DNA from: Bowmanella denitrificans
GTDB lineage: Bacteria; Pseudomonadota; Gammaproteobacteria; Enterobacterales; Alteromonadaceae
Assembly (NCBI RefSeq): GCF_002887595.1
Contig: NZ_PEBU01000003.1
Coordinates: forward strand, 1-64,000
DNA: 64,000 nt
Direction: 5' to 3'
Shown in pieces: positions 17,720 through 27,197 of the stretch. Every line of letters starts with the position of its first letter. Position 1 is the first letter of the stretch. Under the pieces are notes generated by a model. The model saw only the letters and a list, made by a program, of their open reading frames with translations. It searched no databases and had not been told where the DNA came from. Position numbers and translations under genes: made by a program.

Positions 17720-19240
17720 GTGAGCAAAAGACGTAGAGGCAAACCCTTATCCGATGGACCAGACTGGACTTTCGAGCTTCTTGACCAGTACCTGGCAGAC
17801 ATTGACCGGGTTGCCAGACATTATCACCTGGATACCTATCCAAACCAGATTGAAATTATTACCGCTGAGCAGATGATGGATGCCTATGCCAGTATCGGCA
17901 TGCCCATCAATTACACCCATTGGTCCTATGGTAAGAAATTTATTCAAACCGAACAGGGCTACAAACGCGGTCAGATGGGACTGGCCTACGAAATCGTGAT
18001 TAATTCTGACCCTTGTATTGCTTATCTTATGGAAGAAAACACCATCACCATGCAGGCGCTGGTAATGGCACATGCCTGTTATGGACATAACAGTTTTTTC
18101 AAAAACAATTACCTGTTTAAGACCTGGACGGATGCCAGTTCCATTATCGACTATCTGGTGTTTGCCAAAAACTACATCGCCCGCTGTGAAGAGAAATACG
18201 GGATTGCCGAAGTGGAAGTTATTCTGGATTCTTGTCATGCCCTGGCAAATTTTGGTGTAGACAGATATAAACGCCCACAAAAATTGTCATTGCGCGAAGA
18301 ACAGGAACGTCAGCAGAGTCGGGAAAAGTACCTGCAGTCTCAGGTCAATGAATTATGGCGAACTCTGCCACAAAAGCAGGAAACCGAGGCCGACCCTAAA
18401 CGTAAACGTTTTCCCATTGAACCACAGGAAAACCTGCTCTATTTTATCGAGAAAAACGCGCCACTGCTGGAACCCTGGCAACGTGAGCTGGTACGCATAG
18501 TGCGCAAAATCTCTCAGTATTTTTACCCACAAAAACAAACTCAGGTGATGAACGAAGGCTGGGCCTGCTTCTGGCACTATCATATTTTGCATCACCTGTA
18601 TGATGAAGGTCGGGTGACGGACCGCTTTATGATGGAGTTTCTGCACAGTCACACCAATGTCGTCGCGCAGCCCGATTACAACAGCCCCTATTACTCAGGC
18701 ATTAACCCCTATGCATTGGGCTTTAATATGTTTATGGATATCAAACGTATCTGTCAGCACCCCAGCGCGGAAGACAAACAGTGGTTTCCAGAAATTGCTG
18801 GCTCCGATTGGCAGAAAACCCTGCAGTTCGCCATGGAAAACTTCAAGGACGAGAGTTTTATCAGCCAGTTCTTGTCCCCCAAACTGATGCGTGATTTTCG
18901 TTTGTTTGCCATTCATGACGATGACCGGGACAGCCATTTACAGGTGGCGGCCATTCACAACGCCGAGGGTTATCAATTGCTGCGTGAAAAACTCTCGGCC
19001 CAATACAATCTGAGTAATCTGGAACCGAATATCCAGGTGTATAACGTGAATGTTCGTGGCGATCGGGCCTTAACCCTGCGCTACATTCCCCACAACCGCA
19101 TCCCTCTGGCAGAGAGTCGCAAGGAAGTGATGAAGCATCTGCACAGATTATGGGGCTTTAATGTCATTCTGGAAATGGAAGACGAAGACGGCGAATTCAG
19201 CGAAATAGAGCATTGCCCAGAGCAACTGGAGGAAGTCTGA
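17720..19240 (+). CDS. SpoVR/YcgB family protein
   Basis: 506 residues matching the SpoVR family (E. coli YcgB). Conserved blocks include YPNQIEIITAEQMMDAY, INYTHWSYGK, HACYGHNSFFKNN, DSCHALANFGVDRY and NEGWACFWHY. The start is the GTG at 17720, because AAGGAGG lies at 17706-17712; upstream in-frame codons have no such site. The biochemical role is not established; in Proteobacteria the gene is usually the third member of a prkA-yeaH-spoVR operon. Here it is separated from prkA-yeaH by about 8 kb but lies on the same strand. Confidence 0.93.
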   Translation: MSKRRRGKPLSDGPDWTFELLDQYLADIDRVARHYHLDTYPNQIEIITAEQMMDAYASIGMPINYTHWSYGKKFIQTEQGYKRGQMGLAYEIVINSDPCIAYLMEENTITMQALVMAHACYGHNSFFKNNYLFKTWTDASSIIDYLVFAKNYIARCEEKYGIAEVEVILDSCHALANFGVDRYKRPQKLSLREEQERQQSREKYLQSQVNELWRTLPQKQETEADPKRKRFPIEPQENLLYFIEKNAPLLEPWQRELVRIVRKISQYFYPQKQTQVMNEGWACFWHYHILHHLYDEGRVTDRFMMEFLHSHTNVVAQPDYNSPYYSGINPYALGFNMFMDIKRICQHPSAEDKQWFPEIAGSDWQKTLQFAMENFKDESFISQFLSPKLMRDFRLFAIHDDDRDSHLQVAAIHNAEGYQLLREKLSAQYNLSNLEPNIQVYNVNVRGDRALTLRYIPHNRIPLAESRKEVMKHLHRLWGFNVILEMEDEDGEFSEIEHCPEQLEEV

Positions 19241-19329
19241 CAGCAGAGCCTGCGATACATGAACATTGAATAGATTTATTAGTCTGTCGGGTCCTTGATA
19301 GCAGTAACTTAATTGCTTCAGGACCCCAA

Positions 19330-19962
19330 ATGCCGTTATTTCAGTTCTTTACCCGCCTGCATTTACAGTTTGATAAAACCCGTGCACTGGATTTTCTGGC
19401 GCCGTTGGCCCTGAGACTCTATCTGGTACCGGTGTTCTGGATGGCCGGTGTGAATAAGCTAGAAGGTTTTGACAATGTGGTGCAGTGGTTTGGCAATGAG
19501 GATTGGGGACTGGGTTTACCATTTCCTTACGTACTCGCACTACTGGCGACCTGGACCGAAATATTGGGCGCAGTGCTTTTACTGCTGGGTTTTGCCGTGC
19601 GTTATATCAGTATCCCGCTGATGATCACTATGTTGGTTGCCGCATTCAGTGTGCATTGGCAAAACGGCTGGCAGGCCATTGCCGACCCTAGTGGTCTGTT
19701 TGCCAATCAGCAGGTACTGGACTCCGCTGACAAACTGGCCCGGGCCAAAGCGATTTTACAGGAGCATGGTCATTACGAGTGGCTAACCAGCAGCGGTAAC
19801 TTCGTTATTCTCAACAACGGCATTGAATTTTCCATTACCTATTTTGTGATGCTGTTAGTGGTGTTTTTTGCCGGTGCCGGTCGCTTCGTCAGCATGGATT
19901 ACTGGTTAGCCAGGAACACCCGTCGTTTGCAGTCAGCAAGCAAAATACCCACACATCAATAA
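19330..19962 (+). CDS. DoxX family membrane protein
   Basis: 210 residues with about four membrane segments. The DoxX hallmark opening ALRLYLVPVFWMAGVNKLEGF occupies residues 27-47 and a second conserved TWTEILGAVLLLLGF follows. An extended loop (residues 110-160) carries a non-membrane insert with LFANQQVLDSADKL. DoxX proteins are small inner-membrane redox-associated proteins of uncertain role. The start at 19330 is in good context; the gene follows spoVR by 89 bp and may be read through from it. Confidence 0.88.
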   Translation: MPLFQFFTRLHLQFDKTRALDFLAPLALRLYLVPVFWMAGVNKLEGFDNVVQWFGNEDWGLGLPFPYVLALLATWTEILGAVLLLLGFAVRYISIPLMITMLVAAFSVHWQNGWQAIADPSGLFANQQVLDSADKLARAKAILQEHGHYEWLTSSGNFVILNNGIEFSITYFVMLLVVFFAGAGRFVSMDYWLARNTRRLQSASKIPTHQ

Positions 19963-20052
19963 GCGCTGTTATCACTATTGCCAAATCAGGCCTACCGGAC
20001 TAACAATAGCCAGGCAGGGTTTGGTTGTATCAATTAATGGAAAGCTAAAAAG

Positions 20053-21768
20053 ATGAAGTTGGTGTATTTGTCGCTTTCACTGTTACTGGCAGGCTGTGCC
20101 AGCCATTCAACGACGCAAACGGTCAGCGCCGATTGGGTCATTCAGGGTGGCCATATTCTGACCCAGGACCCGGCACAGCCACTTGCCACCGCGCTGGCAA
20201 TAAAGGGCGGTAAGATTCTGCTGGTTGGTAAGGATGCAGAGCTCGAGCCCCTGATAGGTCCGCAGACTAAGGTTACCCGGCTCAAGGGCCAAACCCTATT
20301 ACCCGGTCTGATAGACAGTCATATCCACAGTATTGAGGGCGCATTGGCTTTGCAGGCCTGTAATCTGCAAGACCAGGCAATGACATTATCAGCGCTGGCC
20401 GAGCATATTCATCAGTGTGACAAAGACTACCCAGGTGAATGGCTGGAAGTCCTGAATCTGCCAAGTGTTGGGGTGGATGTGGATCGCTGGCAACTGGACC
20501 GTATTCTGCCTCAGCGGCCGTTATTCATTATCAGTACCGATGGCCATACGGGTTGGGCCAACAGTCTGGCATTGTCATTGGCCGGTATCGACAGCCAAAC
20601 CCTGGCCCCCAATGATGGGCGCATTGTAAAGGATGCCAATCAGCAGCCGACTGGCATGTTGATTGATGGGGCCACAGCCCTAATCAGCCAACATATTCCC
20701 AAGCCTTCTCTGCACCAGCGTAAGAGCGCTTTGGTAAACGCACTGCAAGGCTTCTATCAGGCAGGCATCACGGCATTTTTGGAAGCCAACAGCAATGACA
20801 GCAGTATCGAGACCTTTTGCGCGCTAAGTGCCGAGGGGCGCTTGCAGGCGAAAGTGAATCTGGCCCTTGGCAGTAAAGGCCAGGCCAGCGAACAGGAATT
20901 TACCCGCCTGCTGGCACTTAGGGCGAAAGCCGAGTCCTGCGGGCTGATGGCTGACACAATTAAACTTTATGCCGATGGTGTGATGGAATACCCTACTCAA
21001 TCGGCCGCCCTGCACTCACCCTATCTGCATAATGAGGAACATGGTCCTGACTGGGCAGGAAAGCTTTATATTCCGCCACCACAACTGCAGGATTTTGTGC
21101 TGATGGCCCAGCAGCGGGGATTCAGCGTGCATATTCATGCCATTGGTGATGCTGCCATTGGCGAGAGTCTGGATGCTTTTGCCAGGGCAAGAGCACAGGG
21201 GCCTGATAAACCGGTACGCTTTTCCATTACCCATTTGCAGCTTATCGCCAGCGACGATCTTCCACGCTTTGCCCAACTGGACGTGTTAGCCTCGATGCAA
21301 TTGCTGTGGGCACAACCAGATGAGTACAGTGTTGAAGCACTACAACCTTATTTGGGCAAAGCCCGTCACGGGCAAATTTACCCCGCAGCCAGTTTATGGC
21401 GGGCCGGTGCGGCAATTGCCGGTGGCAGTGACTGGAATGTATCGGATTACAATCCCTTTGCCGCCATGGCAGTGGCTATCAGCAGACAAAATCTGCAGGA
21501 ACCCGAGCGGGGCACATTAAACGCCAAGGAACGATTGCCTTTGCAGGTATTATTGAATGCCTATACGCAACAATCTGCCCGCTTATTAGGCATGGACAAC
21601 CGTATTGGCCAGCTAAAGGCCGGGATGAACGCTGATTTAATTATCCTGGACCGTTCGCTGGACAGTGAAATCAGTGCCGCAGCACTGGCACAGACAGGCG
21701 TTTTGATGACCCTGATCGACGGCAACATCCTGTATAATGCCAGCGCAGATAAACTGAATAACAATTAA
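20053..21768 (+). CDS. YtcJ-like amidohydrolase (amidohydrolase 3), lipoprotein
   Basis: 571 residues. Lipobox LLAGC after a short hydrophobic signal, then a metal-dependent hydrolase fold: the first metal motif is GLIDSHIHS, followed by HAIGDAA, THLQL and GGSDWN. The YtcJ branch acts on N-acyl or N-formimino substrates, but the specificity here is not predictable. Export as a lipoprotein implies periplasmic action on peptide-derived or N-substituted amines. A second small gene follows after 4 bp and is likely co-transcribed. Confidence 0.9.
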   Translation: MKLVYLSLSLLLAGCASHSTTQTVSADWVIQGGHILTQDPAQPLATALAIKGGKILLVGKDAELEPLIGPQTKVTRLKGQTLLPGLIDSHIHSIEGALALQACNLQDQAMTLSALAEHIHQCDKDYPGEWLEVLNLPSVGVDVDRWQLDRILPQRPLFIISTDGHTGWANSLALSLAGIDSQTLAPNDGRIVKDANQQPTGMLIDGATALISQHIPKPSLHQRKSALVNALQGFYQAGITAFLEANSNDSSIETFCALSAEGRLQAKVNLALGSKGQASEQEFTRLLALRAKAESCGLMADTIKLYADGVMEYPTQSAALHSPYLHNEEHGPDWAGKLYIPPPQLQDFVLMAQQRGFSVHIHAIGDAAIGESLDAFARARAQGPDKPVRFSITHLQLIASDDLPRFAQLDVLASMQLLWAQPDEYSVEALQPYLGKARHGQIYPAASLWRAGAAIAGGSDWNVSDYNPFAAMAVAISRQNLQEPERGTLNAKERLPLQVLLNAYTQQSARLLGMDNRIGQLKAGMNADLIILDRSLDSEISAAALAQTGVLMTLIDGNILYNASADKLNNN

Positions 21769-21772
21769 CCCT

Positions 21773-22609
21773 ATGCAAAAATACCTCGCTGCCATCAGCC
21801 TGATGGCGTTACTGACCTGGTGGTACTGGCCACAGCAGCAATCGAATCAGGCCTCCTTAGCCCACACGCCAGAGCCGCAGTCTGCTGCAATAGCAGATAC
21901 TGCCGAGTCAGCTCCCAATGTAGATGATTGGCGCCTGCCTCAGCCTTTGCTGACAGAATTTAATCGCCTGAATGAGAAAGCCCGGCAGCAGGATCCCATG
22001 GCCCAATATCAGCTGGGCCGTAATCTGTATTTTTGCTATTACAGTGCAGACAACGATGTGGCGCACCAGCAAAAGCTGGATGAGCTGCGCCAGACCGGTG
22101 ATTCCAGTGCCTCATTCGCCAATAACTATGACAGATATAGCTACTGCAGGGGCATTAGTCGCGCCGACAAAAACCGTTTCGCAGATTTATTAATGCAAGC
22201 TGCTGTGGCAGGCCACCCTGAGGCAGCCGCAGAGATTGGCACAGTGTCGGCAAAACTTTATTTGCAGGCTACCGGGCAAGATAAGCTGGAGCGCGATGCC
22301 TATGTCGCGGCCAGACAAGCCTACCTTAAGCACCAGCAGACATTGTTGGAAAACGCGGCACAAACAGGTCACGTGAATGCCATTAAATTGCTGCTTCGAG
22401 ATGCAATGGGACAGCGCATGGGCGAGGATTCCACCGCCAAGGCCCTGGCTTATCTGCAAGTGCTTAGGCACTTGGAACCTGAGTTTGCCGACAGATATCA
22501 GTGGCAGGAACAGCGGCTGCTAAGCACCGCCAGCGCAGATGATATTAGCCGGGCTGAACAGACAGCACTGACTTTATTGAAAAATGCTACTCCTCATCCG
22601 CCCCGTTAA
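21773..22609 (+). CDS. Hypothetical membrane-anchored Sel1/TPR-like protein
   Basis: 278 residues: a single hydrophobic N-terminal helix (residues 4-20), a Gln/Ala/Ser-rich linker, then a helical region with Sel1-like repeats (QDPMAQYQLGRNLYF, AAVAGHPEAAAEIG, AQTGHVNAIKLLL). Four Cys/Tyr-rich positions (CYY, YSYCRG) are present in the first repeat block. It is translationally close to the amidohydrolase (4 bp), so a shared role is possible but unproven. Its 3' end overlaps the convergent lon-like gene by 23 bases. Confidence 0.7.
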   Translation: MQKYLAAISLMALLTWWYWPQQQSNQASLAHTPEPQSAAIADTAESAPNVDDWRLPQPLLTEFNRLNEKARQQDPMAQYQLGRNLYFCYYSADNDVAHQQKLDELRQTGDSSASFANNYDRYSYCRGISRADKNRFADLLMQAAVAGHPEAAAEIGTVSAKLYLQATGQDKLERDAYVAARQAYLKHQQTLLENAAQTGHVNAIKLLLRDAMGQRMGEDSTAKALAYLQVLRHLEPEFADRYQWQEQRLLSTASADDISRAEQTALTLLKNATPHPPR

Positions 22610-24974
22610 CGATGCGGGCAATCTGGCTCAGGCGATTGACCGCCAAACTGTTAATGCTGCCTTTGGGGAAACGGGCACGGCTGCTTAGCTGGCCCGCTTC
22701 GCGTCCCATCAGAATTTCGGCCGCCTGATCGACAGTTTCCACGGAATATATATGGAAGCGGCCGGCTTTCACTGCCTGCACCACTTCCTTATCCAGCATC
22801 AGATTAACTTCATTGGACTTGGGGATCACCACCCCTTGCTGACCGGTCAGACCCCGGTGAGCACACAGCTTGAAGAACCCTTCAATTTTTTCGTTCACGC
22901 CACCAATACTTTGTACCTGACCATATTGGTTAATGGAGCCGGTCACTGCCAGCCCTTGTTGTACCGGGATCAAGGTTAAGGCTGACAACAGTGCCACCAG
23001 TTCCGCCAATGACGCGCTGTCACCGTCAATCTGCCCGTAGGATTGCTCAATGGCGATATTGGCCGACAAGGTCAGCGGGAACAGTTGGGCGTATTTGTGC
23101 CCCAGATAACCGGTTAATAACATCACCCCTTTTGAGTGAATCGGCCGGCCCAGCTCGACTTCCCGCTCGATATCCACCACGCCATTGGCACCGGCGTATA
23201 CTGTTGAGGTAATCCGCGCTGGCGTACCAAACAGGCTATCGCCAATTTCCAGTACTGTCAGACCGTTCACTTTACCAATGGCTTCACCATCGGTTTCAAT
23301 CAGAATCTGTCCTTCTTTGATATCGTCCAGCAGCGCCTGGCTGATACGGCCACTGCGCTGGGTTTTAGCATCCAGGGCGGTTTCAATGTGGGTCACATCC
23401 AGCTCGTCACTTTGCTGCTGGGCACAGAAAAATTGCGCTTCATGCAACAGCTCGATCACGTCTGCAAAGCGCGCCGACAATCTGTGTTGATGCTCGGCCA
23501 GACGCAGGCTGTATTCCACCAGCCGGTACATGGCTTTGGCAGAAATACCTTGTAAGCCCATTTCTTTGACCTGGCAGCGAACCCGGCCGACAAAATCATA
23601 CAAGGTGGTTTTATCCAGGGGGATCTCATGGTCAAAGTCCACCAGCACCCGGAACAGTTCATGAAACTCGTCTTCGTATTCCTGCAGGGTGTAGTAAAGA
23701 TCCCTTGAACCCAGCAACACCACTTTCACTTTGATCGGCACTGATTGTGGGTTCAGCGTGACTGAATTCACCATACCGATATCATGCTGCTGAATGTCCA
23801 TTTTCAGTTCGCCACGTTTTAGGACCAGTTTTAATGCTTCCCACACATAGGGCTGTTGGATCATTTTATCCGCGTCCAGCAGCAAGTAACCGCCGTTGGC
23901 TTTATGCAAAGCGCCGGGGCGAATCATACGGTAATTAGTGAATACCGAGCCCTGCACATTGGTATATTCCACCCGGCCAAACAGATTCTGGTAGGTTGGA
24001 TTGGGTTCATAAATAACCGGCGCGCCACCATTTAATTCATGGCTGACCAGAATATTGGGCAGATATTGTTCTTCAAGCACAGTACGACGATCAAAGTCAT
24101 CCTGCTTTTCTTCTTTATTTTCTTCTCCCAGCACCTCAATCACGGTTTCCACCAAATGCGGTTTAAGCTGACGCAGAAATTTAAGAATGCCTAAATCCCC
24201 GGCATACTTATGCTCCAGTTCCTTTAGCAACGGCTTTATGCCCTGCTCGGCAGTTTCGCGGGTCAGCTTGCGAGCGTGTTCAGACGACTCACGCTTCCAC
24301 TGCGGCAACTCCAGCAGTTGTTCGCTGAGTTTTTCTTCCAGTTGGCTGATGAGATCGTAAAAGTGCTGACGCTCCTGCTCTGACGCCCCGGCAAACTCTT
24401 CATCGGTAATAGGTTTGCCATTAACAATGGGCGAAAAGCTGATGGTGCCCTTTTCTTCATACAGTGCCACATTATTACGCTGCGCAAACAGCTCCACCTC
24501 GGCGATGGCCTTGTCGTAACGCTGATCAAACTCCCGCTTGATATTGGCCTTTTTTCGCTGGTAGCCTGGGTTGTCAAATGCGGCAGGAAAAGTATCCAGC
24601 AATTCGTCTATCAGACTGTCAAGGTCGGCCGCCAGTTTACGACTCTCCCCGGCTGGAAGACGCAAGGTAAAGGGCTCACGCTCATCATCAAAGTTATTGA
24701 TGTAGCACCAATCATCCGGTGTGGGCACGCTACTGACATGTTTGGCGATATATTCGTGCACCAGGGTGAATCGCCCTGTGGCCGCCTCCCCCATCACATA
24801 CAAATTATAGCCTTTGGCATCAATGCCTAAGCCAAAGTTCAGTGCTTCGCGGGCACGCTGCTGACCAATAAAGGTGGCGTTTAAGGCCTGCTCTTCCTTT
24901 AAAGCCTGATTGATCAGACGTCGGCTGGGTTTGGCAGTCAGTTGTAAGGCGTTAAGTTGCGTGGCTTTGTGCAT
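22587..24974 (-). CDS. Lon-like ATP-dependent protease (LonB/YcbZ type)
   Basis: 795 residues: N-terminal AAA domain with P-loop-like GEAATGRFT at residues 62-70 (Arg in place of the usual Lys, as seen in this Lon-like group). A long helical insert (residues 170-290) and Walker B GGYLLLDADKM follow, then the S16 protease domain. The catalytic dyad is Ser653 (GDSAS) and Lys696 (NEKIEGF), 43 residues apart as in E. coli Lon. It degrades substrate proteins in the cytoplasm; specific targets are unknown. It is convergent with the Sel1-like gene. Confidence 0.92.
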   Translation of the reverse strand: MHKATQLNALQLTAKPSRRLINQALKEEQALNATFIGQQRAREALNFGLGIDAKGYNLYVMGEAATGRFTLVHEYIAKHVSSVPTPDDWCYINNFDDEREPFTLRLPAGESRKLAADLDSLIDELLDTFPAAFDNPGYQRKKANIKREFDQRYDKAIAEVELFAQRNNVALYEEKGTISFSPIVNGKPITDEEFAGASEQERQHFYDLISQLEEKLSEQLLELPQWKRESSEHARKLTRETAEQGIKPLLKELEHKYAGDLGILKFLRQLKPHLVETVIEVLGEENKEEKQDDFDRRTVLEEQYLPNILVSHELNGGAPVIYEPNPTYQNLFGRVEYTNVQGSVFTNYRMIRPGALHKANGGYLLLDADKMIQQPYVWEALKLVLKRGELKMDIQQHDIGMVNSVTLNPQSVPIKVKVVLLGSRDLYYTLQEYEDEFHELFRVLVDFDHEIPLDKTTLYDFVGRVRCQVKEMGLQGISAKAMYRLVEYSLRLAEHQHRLSARFADVIELLHEAQFFCAQQQSDELDVTHIETALDAKTQRSGRISQALLDDIKEGQILIETDGEAIGKVNGLTVLEIGDSLFGTPARITSTVYAGANGVVDIEREVELGRPIHSKGVMLLTGYLGHKYAQLFPLTLSANIAIEQSYGQIDGDSASLAELVALLSALTLIPVQQGLAVTGSINQYGQVQSIGGVNEKIEGFFKLCAHRGLTGQQGVVIPKSNEVNLMLDKEVVQAVKAGRFHIYSVETVDQAAEILMGREAGQLSSRARFPKGSINSLAVNRLSQIARIVNGADEE

Positions 24975-25163
24975 GAATCAGGCGGAGTTTGAACTGTCTT
25001 GCACAAGTGAAACCCGAATCCTGCAAGCTGTCAAACCCTGTAGCGTAAAAGCCTGAGTATCCGATGTTTTTTTGAACTTTAGCCTGGCAGGCTGAGGCCC
25101 TAGTTGGCAAACTACGTTGTGCCCACTATGCTGGTGACAGCTTTCCAACATGCAGGTAACGCA

Positions 25164-25682
25164 ATGAAATTCTGGTTATTCTCTTTGATGCTATTAAGTC
25201 AGTTTGCCAACGCCAAAGTACAGTATTTATCTGATACCGGGTTTATTCTGGAAAATCGCGTACAGGTCAGCACCTCGGCAGACAAAAGCTGGCAGCTTAT
25301 GGTAGAGGATGTGGGAAATTGGTGGCCACAGGATCACACCTGGTGGGGTCAAGCCAGCAACCTCAGCATAGAGGCTAAGGCAGGCGGCTGTTTTTGCGAA
25401 ATTTCGGGCGATAAGCAAGCCATGCATATGCAGGTCGTGTTTGTCGAGCCGGGTAAACTGTTGCGTATGACCGGCGGGTTGGGGCCATTGCAGGGCATGG
25501 GCCTATACGGCGCGCTGGACTGGCAGTTTAACACCAATGATAAGGGCACTGAGATTATCCTCAGCTACAAGGTGCATGGTACCAGTGCCAAGGGTTTTGC
25601 TGAGCTTGCGCCGATTGTGGACCATGTGCAAAGCCTGCAATTAGGCGGACTGGCAGACTATCTGAATAGTGGCCATAAGTAG
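25164..25682 (+). CDS. SRPBCC/START-like periplasmic protein
   Basis: 172 residues. Signal peptide MKFWLFSLMLLSQFANA with likely cleavage after ANA, then an SRPBCC fold: VSTSADKSWQLMVEDVGNWWP, AGGCFCEI and a C-terminal helix IVDHVQSLQLGGL. Proteins of this kind (polyketide cyclase / AHSA1-like) bind hydrophobic ligands; the export signal is unusual for the fold. The start at 25164 gives a normal signal peptide; the longer frame from 25104 would bury it. Confidence 0.8.
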   Translation: MKFWLFSLMLLSQFANAKVQYLSDTGFILENRVQVSTSADKSWQLMVEDVGNWWPQDHTWWGQASNLSIEAKAGGCFCEISGDKQAMHMQVVFVEPGKLLRMTGGLGPLQGMGLYGALDWQFNTNDKGTEIILSYKVHGTSAKGFAELAPIVDHVQSLQLGGLADYLNSGHK

Positions 25683-25854
25683 GCCTGGTATAAATGAATT
25701 GGGCATAGCGTTAATCAAGAATTTGCAGCAAACAGCCAGCTAGCGTGGTGCTTACGTCATTTATGTACAAGCTGGGAAAATAAACCGGCAATAGCCTTAT
25801 ACAGCAAACCGGGCGTCAAGGAGTCTGTATGGCATTTCGATATCGATGTGCCAG

Positions 25855-26100
25855 TCAGCCCTGCATGCCCGGCCGACTCGCGCCGCTCTTAAAGCTGCTA
25901 AGCAGCCTGTACATCAAGGTCACACTCAGCAGGCTGCCACCTAAAATCATACTCAGCACCCCCAATGGCAGAAACAGGCTTTCATGCAGCACTCCCTGCG
26001 TATCGACATATTGATAAAAATGGTGCTCCAACGCCAGCATCACGCCACCGAGCAGCAAAAAACTAAAGCTAATAAACAACCAGACCGTGGATTTTTTCAT
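25855..26100 (-). CDS. Small two-TM membrane protein (DUF3955-like)
   Basis: About 81 residues with two hydrophobic helices (WLFISFSFLLLGGVMLAL and LPLGVLSMILGGSLLSVTLMY) joined by a loop ending HESLFLP, which resembles DUF3955. The ATG at 26100 overlaps the TGA of the GTPase gene upstream (TGATG), indicating translational coupling. Its place as last gene of the zinc operon suggests a role with the metal-handling proteins. Function not known. Confidence 0.7.
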   Translation of the reverse strand: MKKSTVWLFISFSFLLLGGVMLALEHHFYQYVDTQGVLHESLFLPLGVLSMILGGSLLSVTLMYRLLSSFKSGASRPGMQG

Positions 26101-27116
26101 CACAATTCCTTCTTTTCTTTGCTTGCAATCAAATCAGCTTCATAGCGCGTAGACAACAATGCAGATTCGAGTGCTGTCCAATCCTGTTGCATGCTGCTGA
26201 TACATTCCATTCGACTGTCAGGGGCTTCGTTAAGTTCACTGCTGGTTAATATGCCATCGGCTTTGTTAAACAATATCCAGCCCCGTTCAGTGAACATAAT
26301 GGCCTTGACTCTGTCCATTTCAAGGCCCATCAACAAAGACGTTAGTTTGTGCGCCACAAAGCAATGCCCGGCGGCAAACACCCAGCCACAACTGCTAAAC
26401 CCGTCCCCTTGATTTTCTTTACGCACAAAACCACTTTGCGGCGTCGGCAATGGACCTGTGTCCTGGCCCTGTATTTCGCGGCCGGTCTGCACTAAAGACG
26501 TTCTGTAGGCACTTTCACCGTCCAGCCATGCTGGGTCGATCTGTCCATGCTGGACAGTGTCAATCTTGGTACCAAGCCCAAGATGACATAAGAAGCTCTC
26601 CAGCACCGGCACGTCATATTCTTCGTATAAATCCGCCTTGTTTGCCAGGATCCGGTCCGCCACCTGTAATTGCTGGCGAAAAATATCATGTTCACGGTAA
26701 CGCTGCTCCTTGACCTTGCGGGCATCCACCAGTGTCAATGTAGCGCGTAAAGATAACACACCGCGATAATGTTCTGATGACAACGCAGCTAATACCTCCG
26801 CCGGATGACCAAGCCCGGTGGGCTCTATCAATAATCGGTCGGGCTTGCTGCGTGCAATCAGCATATTCAGGGCGATTTGCATGGGCAGGCCGGATGCACA
26901 GCACATACAACCCCCTGCTACCTCGCGAATAACGACCTTCTGCTTATTAGCCCCGAGCAGCGCGCCATCAATGCCCACTTCACCAAACTCATTGACCAGC
27001 ACCGCCCAGGTTTCATGGGCAGGCTTATGCTTAAGCAGATAGCTTATGGCGGTGGTCTTTCCCACACCGAGAAAGCCGGTAATGATGTTGGTGGGTATGG
27101 CGGCTTTGAAGTGCAT
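26100..27116 (-). CDS. COG0523/CobW-type GTPase metallochaperone (ZigA-like)
   Basis: 338 residues. P-loop GFLGVGKTT at residues 14-22, the metal-binding CXCC as GCMCC at residues 69-73, a switch motif IEPTGLGHP and NKADL give the COG0523 GTPase core. The CobW C-terminal domain follows. COG0523 GTPases next to Zur-controlled genes insert zinc into client proteins (ZigA/YeiR type). The start at 27116 is preceded by AGGAAAGG. It lies between the AztD-like and the small membrane protein genes, so it fits a zinc-limitation operon. Confidence 0.9.
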   Translation of the reverse strand: MHFKAAIPTNIITGFLGVGKTTAISYLLKHKPAHETWAVLVNEFGEVGIDGALLGANKQKVVIREVAGGCMCCASGLPMQIALNMLIARSKPDRLLIEPTGLGHPAEVLAALSSEHYRGVLSLRATLTLVDARKVKEQRYREHDIFRQQLQVADRILANKADLYEEYDVPVLESFLCHLGLGTKIDTVQHGQIDPAWLDGESAYRTSLVQTGREIQGQDTGPLPTPQSGFVRKENQGDGFSSCGWVFAAGHCFVAHKLTSLLMGLEMDRVKAIMFTERGWILFNKADGILTSSELNEAPDSRMECISSMQQDWTALESALLSTRYEADLIASKEKKEL

Positions 27117-27197
27117 TGTGGCCCTTTCCTGGTGATAAAAAGCCCGCAACAGCGGGCTGAACGTCAATATTACAGCATGAAATGAATCCCTGCTGTA

